Assembly (NCBI GenBank): GCA_963693315.1
Contig: OY856187.1
Coordinates: 426,987,748 to 427,051,747, forward strand
Origin: Diogma glabrata
Taxonomy: Eukaryota > Arthropoda > Insecta > Diptera > Cylindrotomidae
Length of the DNA: 64,000 nucleotides
Direction: 5' to 3'
Within the stretch, counting starts at the first letter, position 1. Each line of letters starts with the position of its first letter. Made by a program: the position numbers and the translations under genes. Below, one piece after another: positions 23,546 through 35,529 of this stretch. The notes below the pieces were generated by a model. It made no database searches. It was not told the origin of the DNA and saw only the letters and a program-made list of their open reading frames with translations.

Positions 23546-25226
23546 TCTATTTATTTTTGTATATATATATTTTATATATTTTATATATATTTTGTTAAAG
23601 AATGGAAAATTAAACGATAAATCCTAAAACATATTAAGTTTTGACAAAAAGACATTACAAATTTATGACAAAAAGACATAACAAAAATACAAATTTTTAA
23701 CGTACATATATTTTTAACGTATTGAGTCTTAACATCTGGTATTTTGTCTTTACAAATTTTAACAACTATCATTATCATCCAAAGAAAATTTCTTAGCTTC
23801 CAATTTAGCGCACAGTAAAAAATAAGAAAAATTTCATATATATTATTCTTCATTTAGAAGATTTTCAAATAGCAGTTGAATGGCTTTTTTTCAACCTCAC
23901 ATTCCAAATAACCATATAATGGAATAGATGGAACGTTAAAACAACTTCGGGTAGAGCTAGTCTTCAAAGGGTAAATAATCCTATTCGCACACCAAAAGAA
24001 TATTGCTATTCAACAAATGATCAGTATGAGCACCTTACAGTATCATTGTATGTATATGAATCCAATCTCTCTTTAGGAATTGGAAGCTAAAAAATTTCCA
24101 TTGGAAAGATTTTTTTATTTTTTCACAAAAAAAAATCTAAGTAGCGGTTGCAAGAAGACGTTGTTTTTTGTTACTGTCAATTTTTTATTTACAATTTTTA
24201 GCAAATTATTATTTTAAATTATTATTTAAATACAATTTTTTAAATTTCACTGATAAATTCTAATAAAATCGCCAATTTCTTGTTAACTACTATATTTTCT
24301 TTACTATATATGTATTGTTTTGTAGGTAAGGATTTTCTAAAACGAAATATTGACGGAAAAAATATTGATATTATTTTCAAAGTAAATTTTTAGGGATTAT
24401 TGCTTTATTTCCACAAAAATTATGAATTTTTTTGTTAAAAGCAAAGACAATGATTTCGATATGTCACAATTTAGATTTAGCCAATTGACACAGCAAAATT
24501 TGGTAATAAATTCAACATAGGTTAATTTTTTTTACCATATATGGTAAGAAAATCAGTGTTGTGCAAATTCTTTACAAAAAATAATTTACGTAATTTTTTA
24601 CATGTAAAAAATTCATTCTTTACTTGTCCAAAAATCATGGTAAAGAATGTAAAGAATGTAAATAATGCTAAAAAAAACTAAAAAGGTGTGCCAATTTTCT
24701 CATTAGATTAATATATAACTTAAAATGAAACTCAAACTACTAAATAATCATAGTTTTTAAGTCAGTCTTTAGTTCTATTTATCATTTGAGTTCTGATTTT
24801 TATAGCTGCTTGTAACGTTTTAACGTTGCTTTAATTCTTTTCATATCAAAATTTTATTCCATTTGCCAAATTTTTTCAAATTATTCTCATGTTGATTATC
24901 ACAAATCTTAAGGCAAAATTTTTATGTCCGTGCACAAAACTTTGATGTCATATAATTTTGTAATAATTTGATGCCTTTTTCATTTGTCTGGGAAAAAAAC
25001 AAATGTTTTTCATAATTTACAAACCATTAAAAATTTTCTCTCTACCTTCGATATATGTGATTGAAATATATATCACTTTACTTTTTCTAGTTAATTTGAA
25101 TCGTTTCTCACATTTAATTTTTTTTTCGTAAAAAAATAATATAAAAATTCATTTTTCTACTTCAAGCTATGAAAATGTCATTTTAATATATAGTAAAACC
25201 TATGTGAAAGGGAAACTGTTTCTAAG
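23546..25226. other. AT-rich stretch, nothing recognised
   Basis: No gene or repeat unit could be supported here. Confidence 0.5.
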
Positions 25227-25227
25227 T

Positions 25228-25253
25228 AGTGACTGAAAATGTTTTCAGTCACT
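25228..25253. other. Perfect 12-bp-arm hairpin
   Basis: AGTGACTGAAAA is followed by TG and then TTTTCAGTCACT. The hairpin lies about 75 bp before the Penelope-like frame; its role is unknown. Confidence 0.6.
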
Positions 25254-25326
25254 AGGACTGAAAGTAAATAAGTTTCGGTGGACGCGGGTGGTGGTTATTT
25301 ACAGGATTGAATAAATAATTGAATAT

Positions 25327-25899
25327 TTGAGATTGATTATCACCAACATCTTGAATAACCATAAAAGGAAGCAATTATTACAAACATTTACTACCTTAAG
25401 CCCCATTAAAGAGATTAAAAAAAGAATTTGTTTACCATTCTACCCGAGATTAATCAATAATATCGGCAGCATACTACAAAAACATAAAATTCTAATGACA
25501 ACAAAAAGCACAACTTTAGGCAGTATGTTAAGCAACTACAAAGATAAAACATCACCTGCGGATAAGTCGGGAATATATGTAATAAGTTGTTAAGAATGCG
25601 ACGATAAGTACGTGGGACAAACCTCGAGGAAATTCTCCACAAGATTAGATGAACACCGGAAAGCCACAATCACAAAAAATATCAGCAAGTCAAGCGTAGC
25701 ACTACATATGCATGAAAATCCACAGCACAACATAGATGTAGAGAACCAAAAATCATTAAGACCGTTCAAAAAAATTGGGAATTGGATGCATATGAGTCGT
25801 TGTACATAGATAAGTATAAACCAAAGATTATGAATTGTGAGGAGAGGCAAAATATCATATCATCCGAATTATTTAAGTTAATTAAAACACCACCCTAAT
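25327..25899 (+). pseudogene. Penelope-like element, GIY-YIG endonuclease C-terminus
   Basis: The frame encodes the region after RT in Penelope-like retroelements (LPFYPRLINNIGSILQKHKI, then KDKTSPADKSGIYVISC) followed by the GIY-YIG endonuclease: ECDDKYVGQTSRKFSTRLDE and SVALHMHENP. GIY-YIG makes the nick that primes reverse transcription in this family. An in-frame TAA at 25,591-25,593 breaks the CxxC-like ISC-EC pair. A frameshift near 25,780 moves the last part (ESLYIDKYKPKIMN) to another frame. RT itself is missing, so the copy is 5' truncated and dead. Confidence 0.88.
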
Positions 25900-26130
25900 T
25901 GGCCCATTAATATCTGTAATTTATGTTTATTGTTTTTTTTGTCTTATCTTTTTATTAATGTTAAATTTTACTATCCCCTTCCACCCTATGTTACTCTTTA
26001 CTTTTACGATCATTTAAATTTAATTTAAGAAATCAATTACTTTTTATCCTCTTTAATAGTTTTTAGGTTTTTCCAATTTTTATGTAATGAAGTTTCTTTG
26101 TAAATAATTATTTCAAGATCAGTTGCAAAA

Positions 26131-26175
26131 TCAATCTCTCTGAAGATGAATTATTCGAAACATGTAAGAGAAAAT
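26131..26175 (+). ncRNA. Hammerhead-ribozyme-like motif in Penelope 3' region
   Basis: About 240 bp after the endonuclease frame are the three hammerhead core parts in order: CTGAAGA (26,140-26,146, consensus CUGANGA), GAAA (26,157-26,160) and GTA (26,164-26,166) as NUH cleavage triplet. Stem II is GAA/TTC with a TTA loop. Stem III is the two pairs A-U and C-G. Stem I is TCTCT (26,135-26,139) with AGAGA (26,167-26,171). Penelope-like elements are known to carry minimal type I hammerheads with very short stem III. Activity is unproven because stem II is short. Confidence 0.6.
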
Positions 26176-26199
26176 AGTAAATAAAAAGAAAAATATTAT

Positions 26200-27160
26200 A
26201 AATTATAAATAGTGTTTTTTTTAAAACCGTAAAATCAATAGTGGAAACTTTGCCTCTAAAAGAAAAACAACAAATTGTTATATAGTGATTTTACCGCACT
26301 CCGAAAACAAAAATTAAAATTTGAGATTGAATTTGATTTACTGTTTCTGTTGCTGTGTTTATTTCTGTCAATATCGCAGTATTTTGAAGGGATTGAATAT
26401 TTTGATCGAATCGAATCGAAATAATCATTATATCAATTGTGTGTAATTAATTAATTAAACTAATAATGAGTGTGTTTTTTTTCTATATCGGAGAATTCTG
26501 AGCGATAAAATAAAATTTGTATCAGATATATCGTATAATTTTTTCCTCCGATAATTAACTGTCAGATATAAAATATATTCTCTGAGTTCTTTCCGCCAAA
26601 AAAAAAAATAAAAAAAATTTATTAAATAAATAACAAAATTTTATTAAAAAAATTATTTTTATTTGTTTTTAATTGAAACTTTACTTACAATTTTTTAAAT
26701 TTATACTTTAAACGATGACTTCCAGTCGGTAAAAAAAATACCTGTAATATCTGTAAAAGTTTTTAGAGAAAATATATGAACTATTTTCATTAATCATATT
26801 GTCAAATTCATCTACTAAAAACTTACAAAACGACATATCTAAATTTGTCGAAACGCGTCAAATAAATATATATATAACTATTAAAAGATTGTTTTGTGGA
26901 TTTATTTTTACAATAATTTATTAATTTAAATTTTTGATATAATTAAATTCTAAAGTTGGATGGTTGAAAACCTGGATTCGAACATTCTTCATTTTATCAA
27001 TTGAGAGGTAAATTTTGATAATTTGTATAATGAAAATAATTGCTATTGTAAATCAAGCTTGTTATATGTGTCGTATTCAACAAATTGAAGTTATTGTAGT
27101 TAAATTGTTACTTTAATTGTAATAACTTTTAAATTTTACTACATAACTTATGGTTTCCAA
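26200..27160. other. AT-rich stretch
   Basis: No recognisable gene or repeat lies between the Penelope remnant and the LINE B copy. Confidence 0.55.
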
Positions 27161-27169
27161 TCCTTGCTT

Positions 27170-28620
27170 TTTCTATGATTAAAGCGGGAAAAATTTTTAT
27201 AGAGACTTCTTTTCAACTCAAAAATGGAGTTTGTGCTTATATTAGGAATACTATACCACATGTGAGATTAAGTAAATTTGAATTAAATACAAAATTTCAC
27301 AATACGGTGTCACTAAATATTAGTTGCCCAAGTCAAACGTTGTTTGTCTTTGGACTTTACCGTTCGCCTAATTCGCCTGAGAACTTAAATTTATTTCATG
27401 AATTATCTGAAAAGATAGATAGGTTGGTTGAGTATTCTAATGCAAAAATTATAGTTCTTGGAGATTTTAATGTCCACAATAAAGAATGGCTTACACACAG
27501 CTCTAAAACTGACGAGGTTGGTAGACAGGCTGATAGACACGTTGTTTGCTCTTTATCAAAATTTTACTAAAATAATAGACCAGCCAACCTGAGTTCCTGA
27601 CATTACTGGACAAAGTAGTAACTTATTAGATTTGTTTTTGACAAATGATCCTTATCTGGTTCAATTTAAAATATCAGCGCCGTTGGTTGGTTCAGATCAT
27701 AATTTGTTCTCCACACAACTAAATACATAAATTCCAAAACAATTTAAAGCGAGTCCTCGCAATGGTTGGGACTACAAAGCTGCGGATGGCAAGGACTTAA
27801 AAGTTTTTCGACATCCGACTGGCACACGCAATTTCTATAGAGCCGCAAAGGTTGTCCAAAGCAATTTTTGTAAATCTTCCCTACCACCTCTTGTTGATAG
27901 AGATGTACCTATCATTGATCCAAAAAGAAAGCTAATTTACTTGGGCATTATTTCTTTATAAGTTCTACTTTAAAAGGCGGATAATTTTTCGAAAAAACAT
28001 TATTTGAAAAATGCTTTTACAAATCAATACTATACCAAGGCAACAGGCCCTGACCTTATTCCTCTGATCATGCATTGCTAGGGAGCTAGCATCAATCCTC
28101 ACTAAAATATTCTATTTGTCATATAAGAAAGGAATTTTTCATGAAATATGGAAAATGGCTAGTGTACAGCCAGTTTCAAAAAAGGACAGTAAGACTGACC
28201 CCACAAATTACAGACCCATTTCAATTTTATCGGTAGCTGCTAAAATTTTTGAGAAATATGTAAATTTTAATTTAATTAGCTTTTTAGAGTCTTCCAAAAT
28301 ACTTAATGAGTGAGAATACGGATTTCAAAAAGGAAGAGCGACGGGAGATGTACCGTCTTTTGTCACTCATATCTGGAACAAGTCGCTTGAGAACTTTGGA
28401 GAAACATTCGGTGTTGCTCATGATATTTCCAAAGCATTTCAGAAAGTATGGCATAACAACCTTATATGCAAATTGAGATCCTATGATTTAGACGAGCAGC
28501 TTATATCTTGAACACAAAGCTTTATATCTGATCGAAAATTTCGGGTCAATGTTGACGGTGTATCATCGAATACTTTTTCAAATAATGCAGAAGTTCCTCA
28601 AAGTTCCGCTTTGTCACCTA
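27170..28620 (+). pseudogene. LINE family B, part 1: endonuclease end and RT start
   Basis: The fragment begins inside an APE endonuclease (NGVCAYIRNTIPH, VFGLYRSPNS, IIVLGDFNVHNKEW). It passes through GSDHNLF into RT motifs ASVQPVSKKDSKTDPTNYRP, YGFQKGRATGD and AEVPQSSALSPTL, with several stops and frameshifts. It stops at a TA dinucleotide where the 5.3-kb CACTG element begins. Part 2 resumes at 33,885 with the next RT codons (LFLIYINDLL) in phase. CR1/Jockey-like LINEs carry this order of motifs. The 5' part of ORF2 and ORF1 are missing. Confidence 0.87.
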
Positions 28621-29155
28621 CACTGAGAGAAATCCTATTCTGTTATTGAGTAAAACCAATTCTTAATAACAGAAAATCAAAATTGATGAAAATTAAAGAC
28701 TTAACTACTTAAAATAAGAATTTCATGCTTAAATTGAGATTAAATTGATCAGTTTTAGTAATTCAACAATTTCACAAAATAAGACTAATAATTTCAAATT
28801 TGTGGATTTATAAGTTACAGCAATTAAATCAATTATGCTACGTTTATGCATTATTCTAATTATTTGAAGAACTTTATTCTCAAGTTCAACTTACAAAAGA
28901 TCGATGAAATTGTAATATATTTATTCTCAATCCGAGTAAAAAATTTAGTATCAAATGTAGAAAACTGATTTCTTGAACTGATATTGATAAATTTTGTTTG
29001 TTTTAACAGAATTATTTTCTCTAATTTAGACAAACTTATTACATATTACGAATTTTTGGGAAACAATCAAAAACAGCAAACAGCTGTTTTTAAAATGCTG
29101 TTTTGACTGTTTTTTGTGTTTTTAAATTTAAACTTGAATTCTCGCAAAAAAAATT

Positions 29156-29766
29156 GAATCGGTCATTTCAAAAACCTCTTAAGTCACATTTTTTACCAAC
29201 ATGCTTTTTTTGCAGAAAATGGTTCCTTTAAGGGAGATGCGTATTCTGGGTAAAAACCACGTTAGTCGATAGCGATAGCATTCCTGCATTCCCGCGTAGG
29301 ACGAAAGGAACCGCAGGTACCCATGATACTCGTCCTCTTTTCGAAGATTCGTATTATATATGAATTATATACGTATTATACTATTATATATGAATTAACT
29401 ACCTTAAAGATATTAAAACATGACAAATTAATACATGTAAATGTTAATAAGATTATTTTTAAGTGTAATTCTCAATAATAAGCAATAAAAAATATGATTA
29501 CTATGATTTTTGCGGTTAAACTTTATACTACTAACCCTATTTCTTGCTAAAACAACATAAGTCAAGAACTGTTTTTCAGGTTTTTTTCATTATTTCTATT
29601 AAGAAATTGTAAAGGTTATTCGCTATTTTAATTTTTCACCACTCAAATACTAAATTAAACATAAAAAAGTCCTTTAAAACTCATTTGTTTGTGTATGAAA
29701 TAGTTTTTATTGATTTCTGAAAAATTCTAATTGAGTGACTTATGAGGTTTTTGAAATGACCGATTC
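29156..29766 (+). mobile_element. 611-bp TIR element carrying a 28S rRNA piece, short copy
   Basis: The ends GAATCGGTCATTTCAAAAAC and its reverse complement extend to about 32 bp and are flanked by AATT (29,152-29,155 and 29,767-29,770). The interior contains a block related to the sarcin-ricin loop region of 28S rRNA in sense direction (29,255-29,325; ACGAAAGGAACCGCAGGT). A longer copy in reverse orientation lies at 58,000-59,975. This copy has lost about 390 bp between the rRNA block and CTCGTCC, so it is an internal-deletion derivative. Confidence 0.82.
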
Positions 29767-30189
29767 AATTGAAAATCTCATTTTCTTCCATGCGGTCGTC
29801 GTAACGATTAAAATTTATTTGAAAGTCTGTTTTAACCAAGCAATTTTATATTACACAAAACGTTACAGTTTTATATTTGTTCTCTTTGTCATCTCTGTTA
29901 AAATGAAAAATACAATAATATCAAAAAGTTAAACATCAACCATTTTCAGAAATTGGATGGATTTAAACTGCCCGCTATAATGAAAGCTCTTTAATAAAAC
30001 TTTTGCACGAAGGTTTTGATAAAAAGGAGAAAAAATTATGAGTACAATTAAATTGAAAGTTGCCAAGTTTAGCATCGATGAGTTGATGTCGTTTACTGTC
30101 GTTTACTGTCGATGAGATTACCTTAACCTGAATGAGTTAACCTTAATGATCAAACTGAAAATATCACATATAAAACGAGATTCATTCGA

Positions 30190-31010
30190 ATTTTCGATTT
30201 ATGAGTACTCTCGATATGATTGAAATAATAAAACAACAGCTTAGCTGTATTCGAATATCTATTAAAAATGATTTGGTTGCGTCTACACAAGATGGAGCTT
30301 CAGCTAAAAAGTATATTGAGAAATCGAAGCGATTGGTCATATTTTACCTAGATCATGGCCTACATCTTGGGGTATGTTACACACTCTGTAAAATAAAATC
30401 TGATACTGAAGGTTTTAGGCTCACCTGGAAAGGAGAAGATGTTGAAGTAATCTATAGTGAGAATAAAGAAAACATCGAGCACCATGATTTATATAAAAAT
30501 ACCTACAAGTTAATCAAATACATGAAACTGTCAAAGTGTCAAGTATTTGAAATCATGTTTTTTATTCAGACTCGCTAGAACCCAATCCTAACAAAGGGCG
30601 ATTGATAAAGACTTTATTGAAGTTTAAGACATATTTAGAATTGGTCGAAAACGTAGATGCGTGAAAAGATTTACTAAAGAAGCTGTTTACTAGAAGCTTA
30701 AGACTAGCTGTTGAGGATCTTAGTAGATAAGATTCAACACTGATGAGCACTGACACAATATTAAAATTCATTCTCTTTAATGAATTAGTGAAATTAATAA
30801 GAAGTTGATAGATAATTTGAAGATTCGAATTGATGAACGTTGGAATACAAAGGTCAATATTTTATTACGCAGCCCTATATAAAAACTCTACGATTACGCT
30901 ATGCAGAGCTACAATAGTTTTTGCAGGTATGGTGGCATCTCTTCTTAGTGTAAATGTTGTGGAAATTATTAAAACAAAAAGTGAATTTTAGCTGTACAAA
31001 GTAAACTTAA
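30190..31010 (+). pseudogene. hAT-like transposase fragment, decayed
   Basis: The 125-residue frame at 30,201-30,578 contains DLVASTQDGASAKKYIEKSK and LDHGLHLGVCYTLCK. These resemble the hAT transposase stretch that usually reads D-VA-T-DGA-VM followed by C-HGIHLAV. Downstream frames with stops (LLKFKTYLELVEN) could be its continuation. No BED finger or dimerisation domain was found. The link is by family resemblance only. Confidence 0.5.
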
Positions 31011-33780
31011 TGTATTGCTTCAGAAAAATGAATCACTAAGACTTTCCTAGATAAGACAATTTCAAGTTAATAAAGGCTAAATTTTCTCTATTTTCTATCT
31101 CTAAACTACAGACAAACATAGAGAAAATTTATAGAAGATTTTTGATTCTATGAATATTCTTTGATTCTGTGGATGTGGGAAAAGTATTTTGAGTGTATGC
31201 CAACTTCTGTACAAAAAAAATTTTACACCTTTCTACTACATCATTATCAGCTCTTTTACTTTGAACATATCATTATAAAAAAAAAATTTATATTAAAATT
31301 TAACTATAAACTTTCATAAAACATGAAAAACAGTAAACCAGCTGTTTTTTCAAAATTTTAAAATAGCAAACAAATGTTTTTTAAAAATCCTATTCCGTAA
31401 AAATTGAAATTCATAATTCCTGAATAGTTTTTCTTCATATAAGCAATTCATTGTGCAAAATGGTTCTTGATTCGTGTATATTGAGATCAATATGAGAATA
31501 AGATTTATGATTCATTCACGTTTTTGACTGATTTACTTAAATTGAGAAAATAATACTTATTTGATACGATTTTTTTTTGCTTATTTTGAGAATAATATTG
31601 TTAACAGGAGTAATAGGACCATACAAAATTTTAGTTACAAATGATATTGAAAGTAATATTATTAACGTTATTCTGATTTAGTTTGAGTTTAAATTTTAAG
31701 ATATTGAAACGTGATATAAACTGTGTACTTAAAAGTGTTATTTATTGTGCAAAATATGGAGGAAATATGTTGTGTGTTTAATTTACGGTATGTAAATAGT
31801 ATCATGATTATTATTATATTTCATTAACATATTTTACCTTTACATTGTGATATTAATTAATCAGTGTTAGTTGTAAATTTTTTCAAACGTGGCACTCAGG
31901 AAAACCTCATTGAAGTGCGCATAAATTAATGGTGCTTTCTTAATTGTTTTTCTAAGTGTTTTTTTTTTCAAATTAGTATAAATAAATTGAAAAGATTTTT
32001 GATTTTATATGAAAAATGGTATTATCCTTAACACGATTTTTTATTCCAAGTCAACAATTAAAAGCGAATTGATTTGGTTTTCGCCTCAGTCGCCTAGTTG
32101 GGAAACATCATGAAATTAACACTGGTTAATAATCTTAATATTAATATATTTAAATTTATTTTTTCTATTTCAAACATATCATTTGTAGTACCTTGACAGG
32201 AATTTTATTTAGCTTAACGCAAGTGTTTATGTTATGCTGTATTGTAACTGTTTCCTTAAAATTGTTTTTATTTTAAAACACGTGATTGAGTTTTTATAAA
32301 AAATTTTATTTATTGTAGGTTGATTATATGATGTAAAGTGCCAGCTTTTCTAATCGAGTTAAACAATTTGTTTTTTTATGCAAAAGTCTAAACGGAGTCA
32401 ATCAAGTTTTATAAAATCATGTTAAACATCTGAATGCTAAAAAAATCTTTCAAAGAAAACACCGGATAAATTGATTAGGTACGAATATTTATTTTATATA
32501 AATAACATTATATTAATGCAAAAACATTTTCTTATTTTCTAGATTAAAAACATACAAGTGCTTAAATCATTGCACAACCAAATTACACTGCTATTTAGGG
32601 CTACTGAGGACAAAATCGTAATTAGGAACCTCCTGATAAAAATCGATTTCATCATGGATCTTAGAAATTAGCAGCCACAATTTAATTGCATCGAAACTAA
32701 AATAAACAAGGTTAACAGAATTGGAAATATGGTAAATTTGATAATATTATTTATAATTTAGCTTTTTTACATACTTGTGCTCTATAATTTTTCATTTTAA
32801 TAATGTAAAATTTTTAAATTGTTTTAATTTTTATTTAAATTTAATTCAAATATTCAAAAATGGAATAATTTAAATGTTAGGGTTGCATTTTAAATTGTTT
32901 AAATTGTTTAAATTAAGTTAAAGTAAAGTTATTTCGCTTCAAGTTTATTTGGTTAGTTTTACCTATTAATTTATTTGAACGACATATTCGTTGGTTTGTG
33001 TATTTATAAATAGACAATAACTAGTTAGTTAATTCAAATATAAAATATTTACTAATGAATGTAATTTCTTCATATAAAAAAAACCATATTTGTGAATAAA
33101 GTGTAAAATAATATTAAGTAAAATTATGTGTTTTAATTTCTTATTTGATTTTGTTTGCATTTTAAAATAATACCAACTCCTTATCAAAAAGAACTGCATT
33201 CTTTAAAATATATAAATTTGATTACTAATACAACAAGAAGAACATATCAAGCAAGCATTATTATCTCAATTTAAGCATAATAGTATCAATTCATATTCAA
33301 AGATTACTAAAGATCGTTGCACGTTTTCTCAACCGATGCATTTTTCACTTAAATCTTGCGCCAGCTGATCAATAAATGGTTCAACTAGAGAATTATTGTT
33401 CTTGTTTTAAGAATATTTTGCAATATTTTATTCTTGAAAATAGATAAGATATTCTCAAAATGAATTTAATTTAGTCAAAATCTAACAACTTTCATCGAAG
33501 GATATTCTCGTACTTAGTATACTTTTTCTCAAAATGAGTTTAAAACTCAAAAAAGATTAATAGTTTTTAATTCACATTGAATCAAGTATTCTTAAAAATA
33601 TTAAATATATTCTCAAATGGAGTATAGTTTTGTAAACGGTTTATGATTTTATAAATCAAAGGTTTATCATATTGAGAATAATATACTTTAAGCAAGCAAC
33701 TGTATGTACTTGAATCATGTTGTATATTCTCAATTTTAGAATTTTAAAAATTAACAAATTATTAGCGTCTTATTCTCCAA
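31011..33780. other. Non-coding interior of the CACTG element
   Basis: No gene was recognised. ATTCTCAA and AATGAGAATA words become frequent after 33,300, toward the right end. Confidence 0.5.
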
Positions 33781-33884
33781 ATGAGAATAAGTTGAGAATA
33801 GTTATGCTTAGCACACATTTAAGCAACTATTATGCATAATCTTATACCTATTATACTTGAATTGAGCAATCTTTTCTTTCAGTG

Positions 33885-34532
33885 TACTCTTTTTCTTATC
33901 TATATTAATGATTTGTTAGATTCAACGGTTCATCCTTTACAAAGTTTTGCTGATAATACAACGTTTCGTGCGTCTCATGAAGCCCCTAAATTATATACAC
34001 CCTTAGCGCTTAGGGACTGTAGATCAAAATTGATAGATTCCCTTAACACGGATATTAAAGCAATTATGGATTGGGGTATTGCTAACAGTGTTGAATTCAA
34101 TACAAGCAAAACACAGGTTCGTCATTTTTCTAGGATAACGACACCTAATCCTTTCTATTAACGTTTGGTCCCAAAAATTATTTGGAGAATGAGACTGTCA
34201 GACTTCTAGGAGTTGAGATTGAAAATAATATGAAGTTCTCATATTTTTAATCTGGCTAAGAATGCTGTTCAAAAGTTAGGTTTTTTAGGACGACGTCGTA
34301 AGTTTTTTAATAGCGAACGACTTCTTTTAGTTTATAAATCATTTATACGTCCCTGCACGGAATACTGTTCTCACATATGAGGTGGAGCTTACTTGAGTAG
34401 TCTAAATTGCTTTGATTCTGTACAGCATAGAGCTATTAAACTCATTGGTAACTTAAGTCTTACTAGTTACTAATGCTCTTGGTTATTTGCAGCACAGAAG
34501 ATATGTTGCTGATTTGACTATATTTTATAAAT
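33885..34532 (+). pseudogene. LINE family B, part 2: RT catalytic and thumb regions
   Basis: The sequence continues part 1 with LFLIYINDLLDSTVHPLQSF followed by ADNTTF, where the catalytic YADD-type motif has Asn in place of the second Asp. Further on, with frameshifts, it reads KLGFLGRRRKFFNSERLLLV, FDSVQHRAIKLIGN and QHRRYVADLTIFYK. It stops at AAAT (34,529-34,532), where the 6.1-kb transposon is inserted. It resumes at 40,613 with the codons for KYIMDERASEE. Confidence 0.87.
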
Positions 34533-34695
34533 GGGCTATTATTTTGAAAACGTACATCGAAAAAAAACAACTATTTTTGAAAATTCTGAAATTTTAATAT
34601 ATTGTTGGTATTGACGAAAGGAAAAAAGTCATTTCTGTTTTTATTTTTTGTGTACTCTGAATCGGAGTTATGCGCGGTTGAATTTTTGAGGCTTT

Positions 34696-34881
34696 TCACG
34701 TAGTTTTGGTAATGGTGTCAATGTTTTGTGAATAGGTGCCACAAATTTCATCCGACTTAAGTATATTTTTGCAAGCAAAAAGGAAAATAATTGAATAATT
34801 GAAATAAGTAAGTTTAAAATTAATAACTTTTCTATTTTCCGCTAGGCGGCACGTAAAACCTTGGTTTACTTCAAAGCTCAT
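34696..34881 (-). other. ORF inside left terminal inverted repeat
   Basis: This 61-residue frame begins MSFEVNQGFTCRLAENRKVI and matches the arm frame of the other copy. It is shortened by a stop after ITKTT. Confidence 0.3.
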
Positions 34882-35529
34882 ATCTCATAAAACCACCTTC
34901 TTTTTTGTTTTTCACAAATTTTAAAGAAAAAGCTATGAAATTGAGAAATAGAAAGTCCGCAATTCAATATGGATTTTTTCTTGGTTTGGTATATGAAAAA
35001 TTCACTTGTGTTTTTTTATTAAGTTAATAATCCTGTACTAAATGTGGATCTAATAAATCAAACATTTCATATTTTAACACCTGCAATAAATTTGAACCAT
35101 TTTCTGTGCTGTTAAATGGTTAAAAACTTATTAAAAAAATTTAAGTAAAGTGGTAAAATAAAGGAATTTAAATTATTAAAAGGGTCTGGAAAATGTTTAT
35201 TCATTTAAAAAAATGTCTATTCAGCCCCTTTTTACGAATTAAAATCTCATTAGAGACTCATAATTTTAACATTTAAAACTTCTAATGACGCCCACAAACG
35301 TTTTTTGGAACAAATTATGCTTGCATCCAATCAAAATATATTAAATTGTACCTACCTAATTTTACCTGATTCTACCTATGTCAAAACTATTTTAAGGGTA
35401 TATATGTATTGGTGTGATTGCCTTATATCAATTATATTCAAAAATATTTAAAAGATATAACGTTTAGAAAAGATAATAATAGAAATGCCTTTCAAATTGT
35501 GCTGTAATTTGTACGGTCTCAAAAATTAT

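Larger units (their letters stand above)
28621..33884. mobile_element. 5.3-kb DNA element with CACTG ends and TA target duplication
   Basis: The left end CACTGAGAGAAA matches the reverse complement of the right end (CACTGAAAGAAA). TA stands on both sides (28,619-28,620 and 33,885-33,886), and taking out one TA with the element rejoins LINE codons in frame, which fixes both boundaries. The outer parts are AT-rich with scattered ATTCTCAA-type words. A 611-bp rRNA-carrying element lies inside at 29,156-29,766 and a hAT-like fragment at 30.2-31.0 kb. TA suggests Tc1/mariner-type insertion; the ends are also compatible with CACTA-like elements with a 2-bp duplication. No matching transposase is visible. 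Confidence 0.8.
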
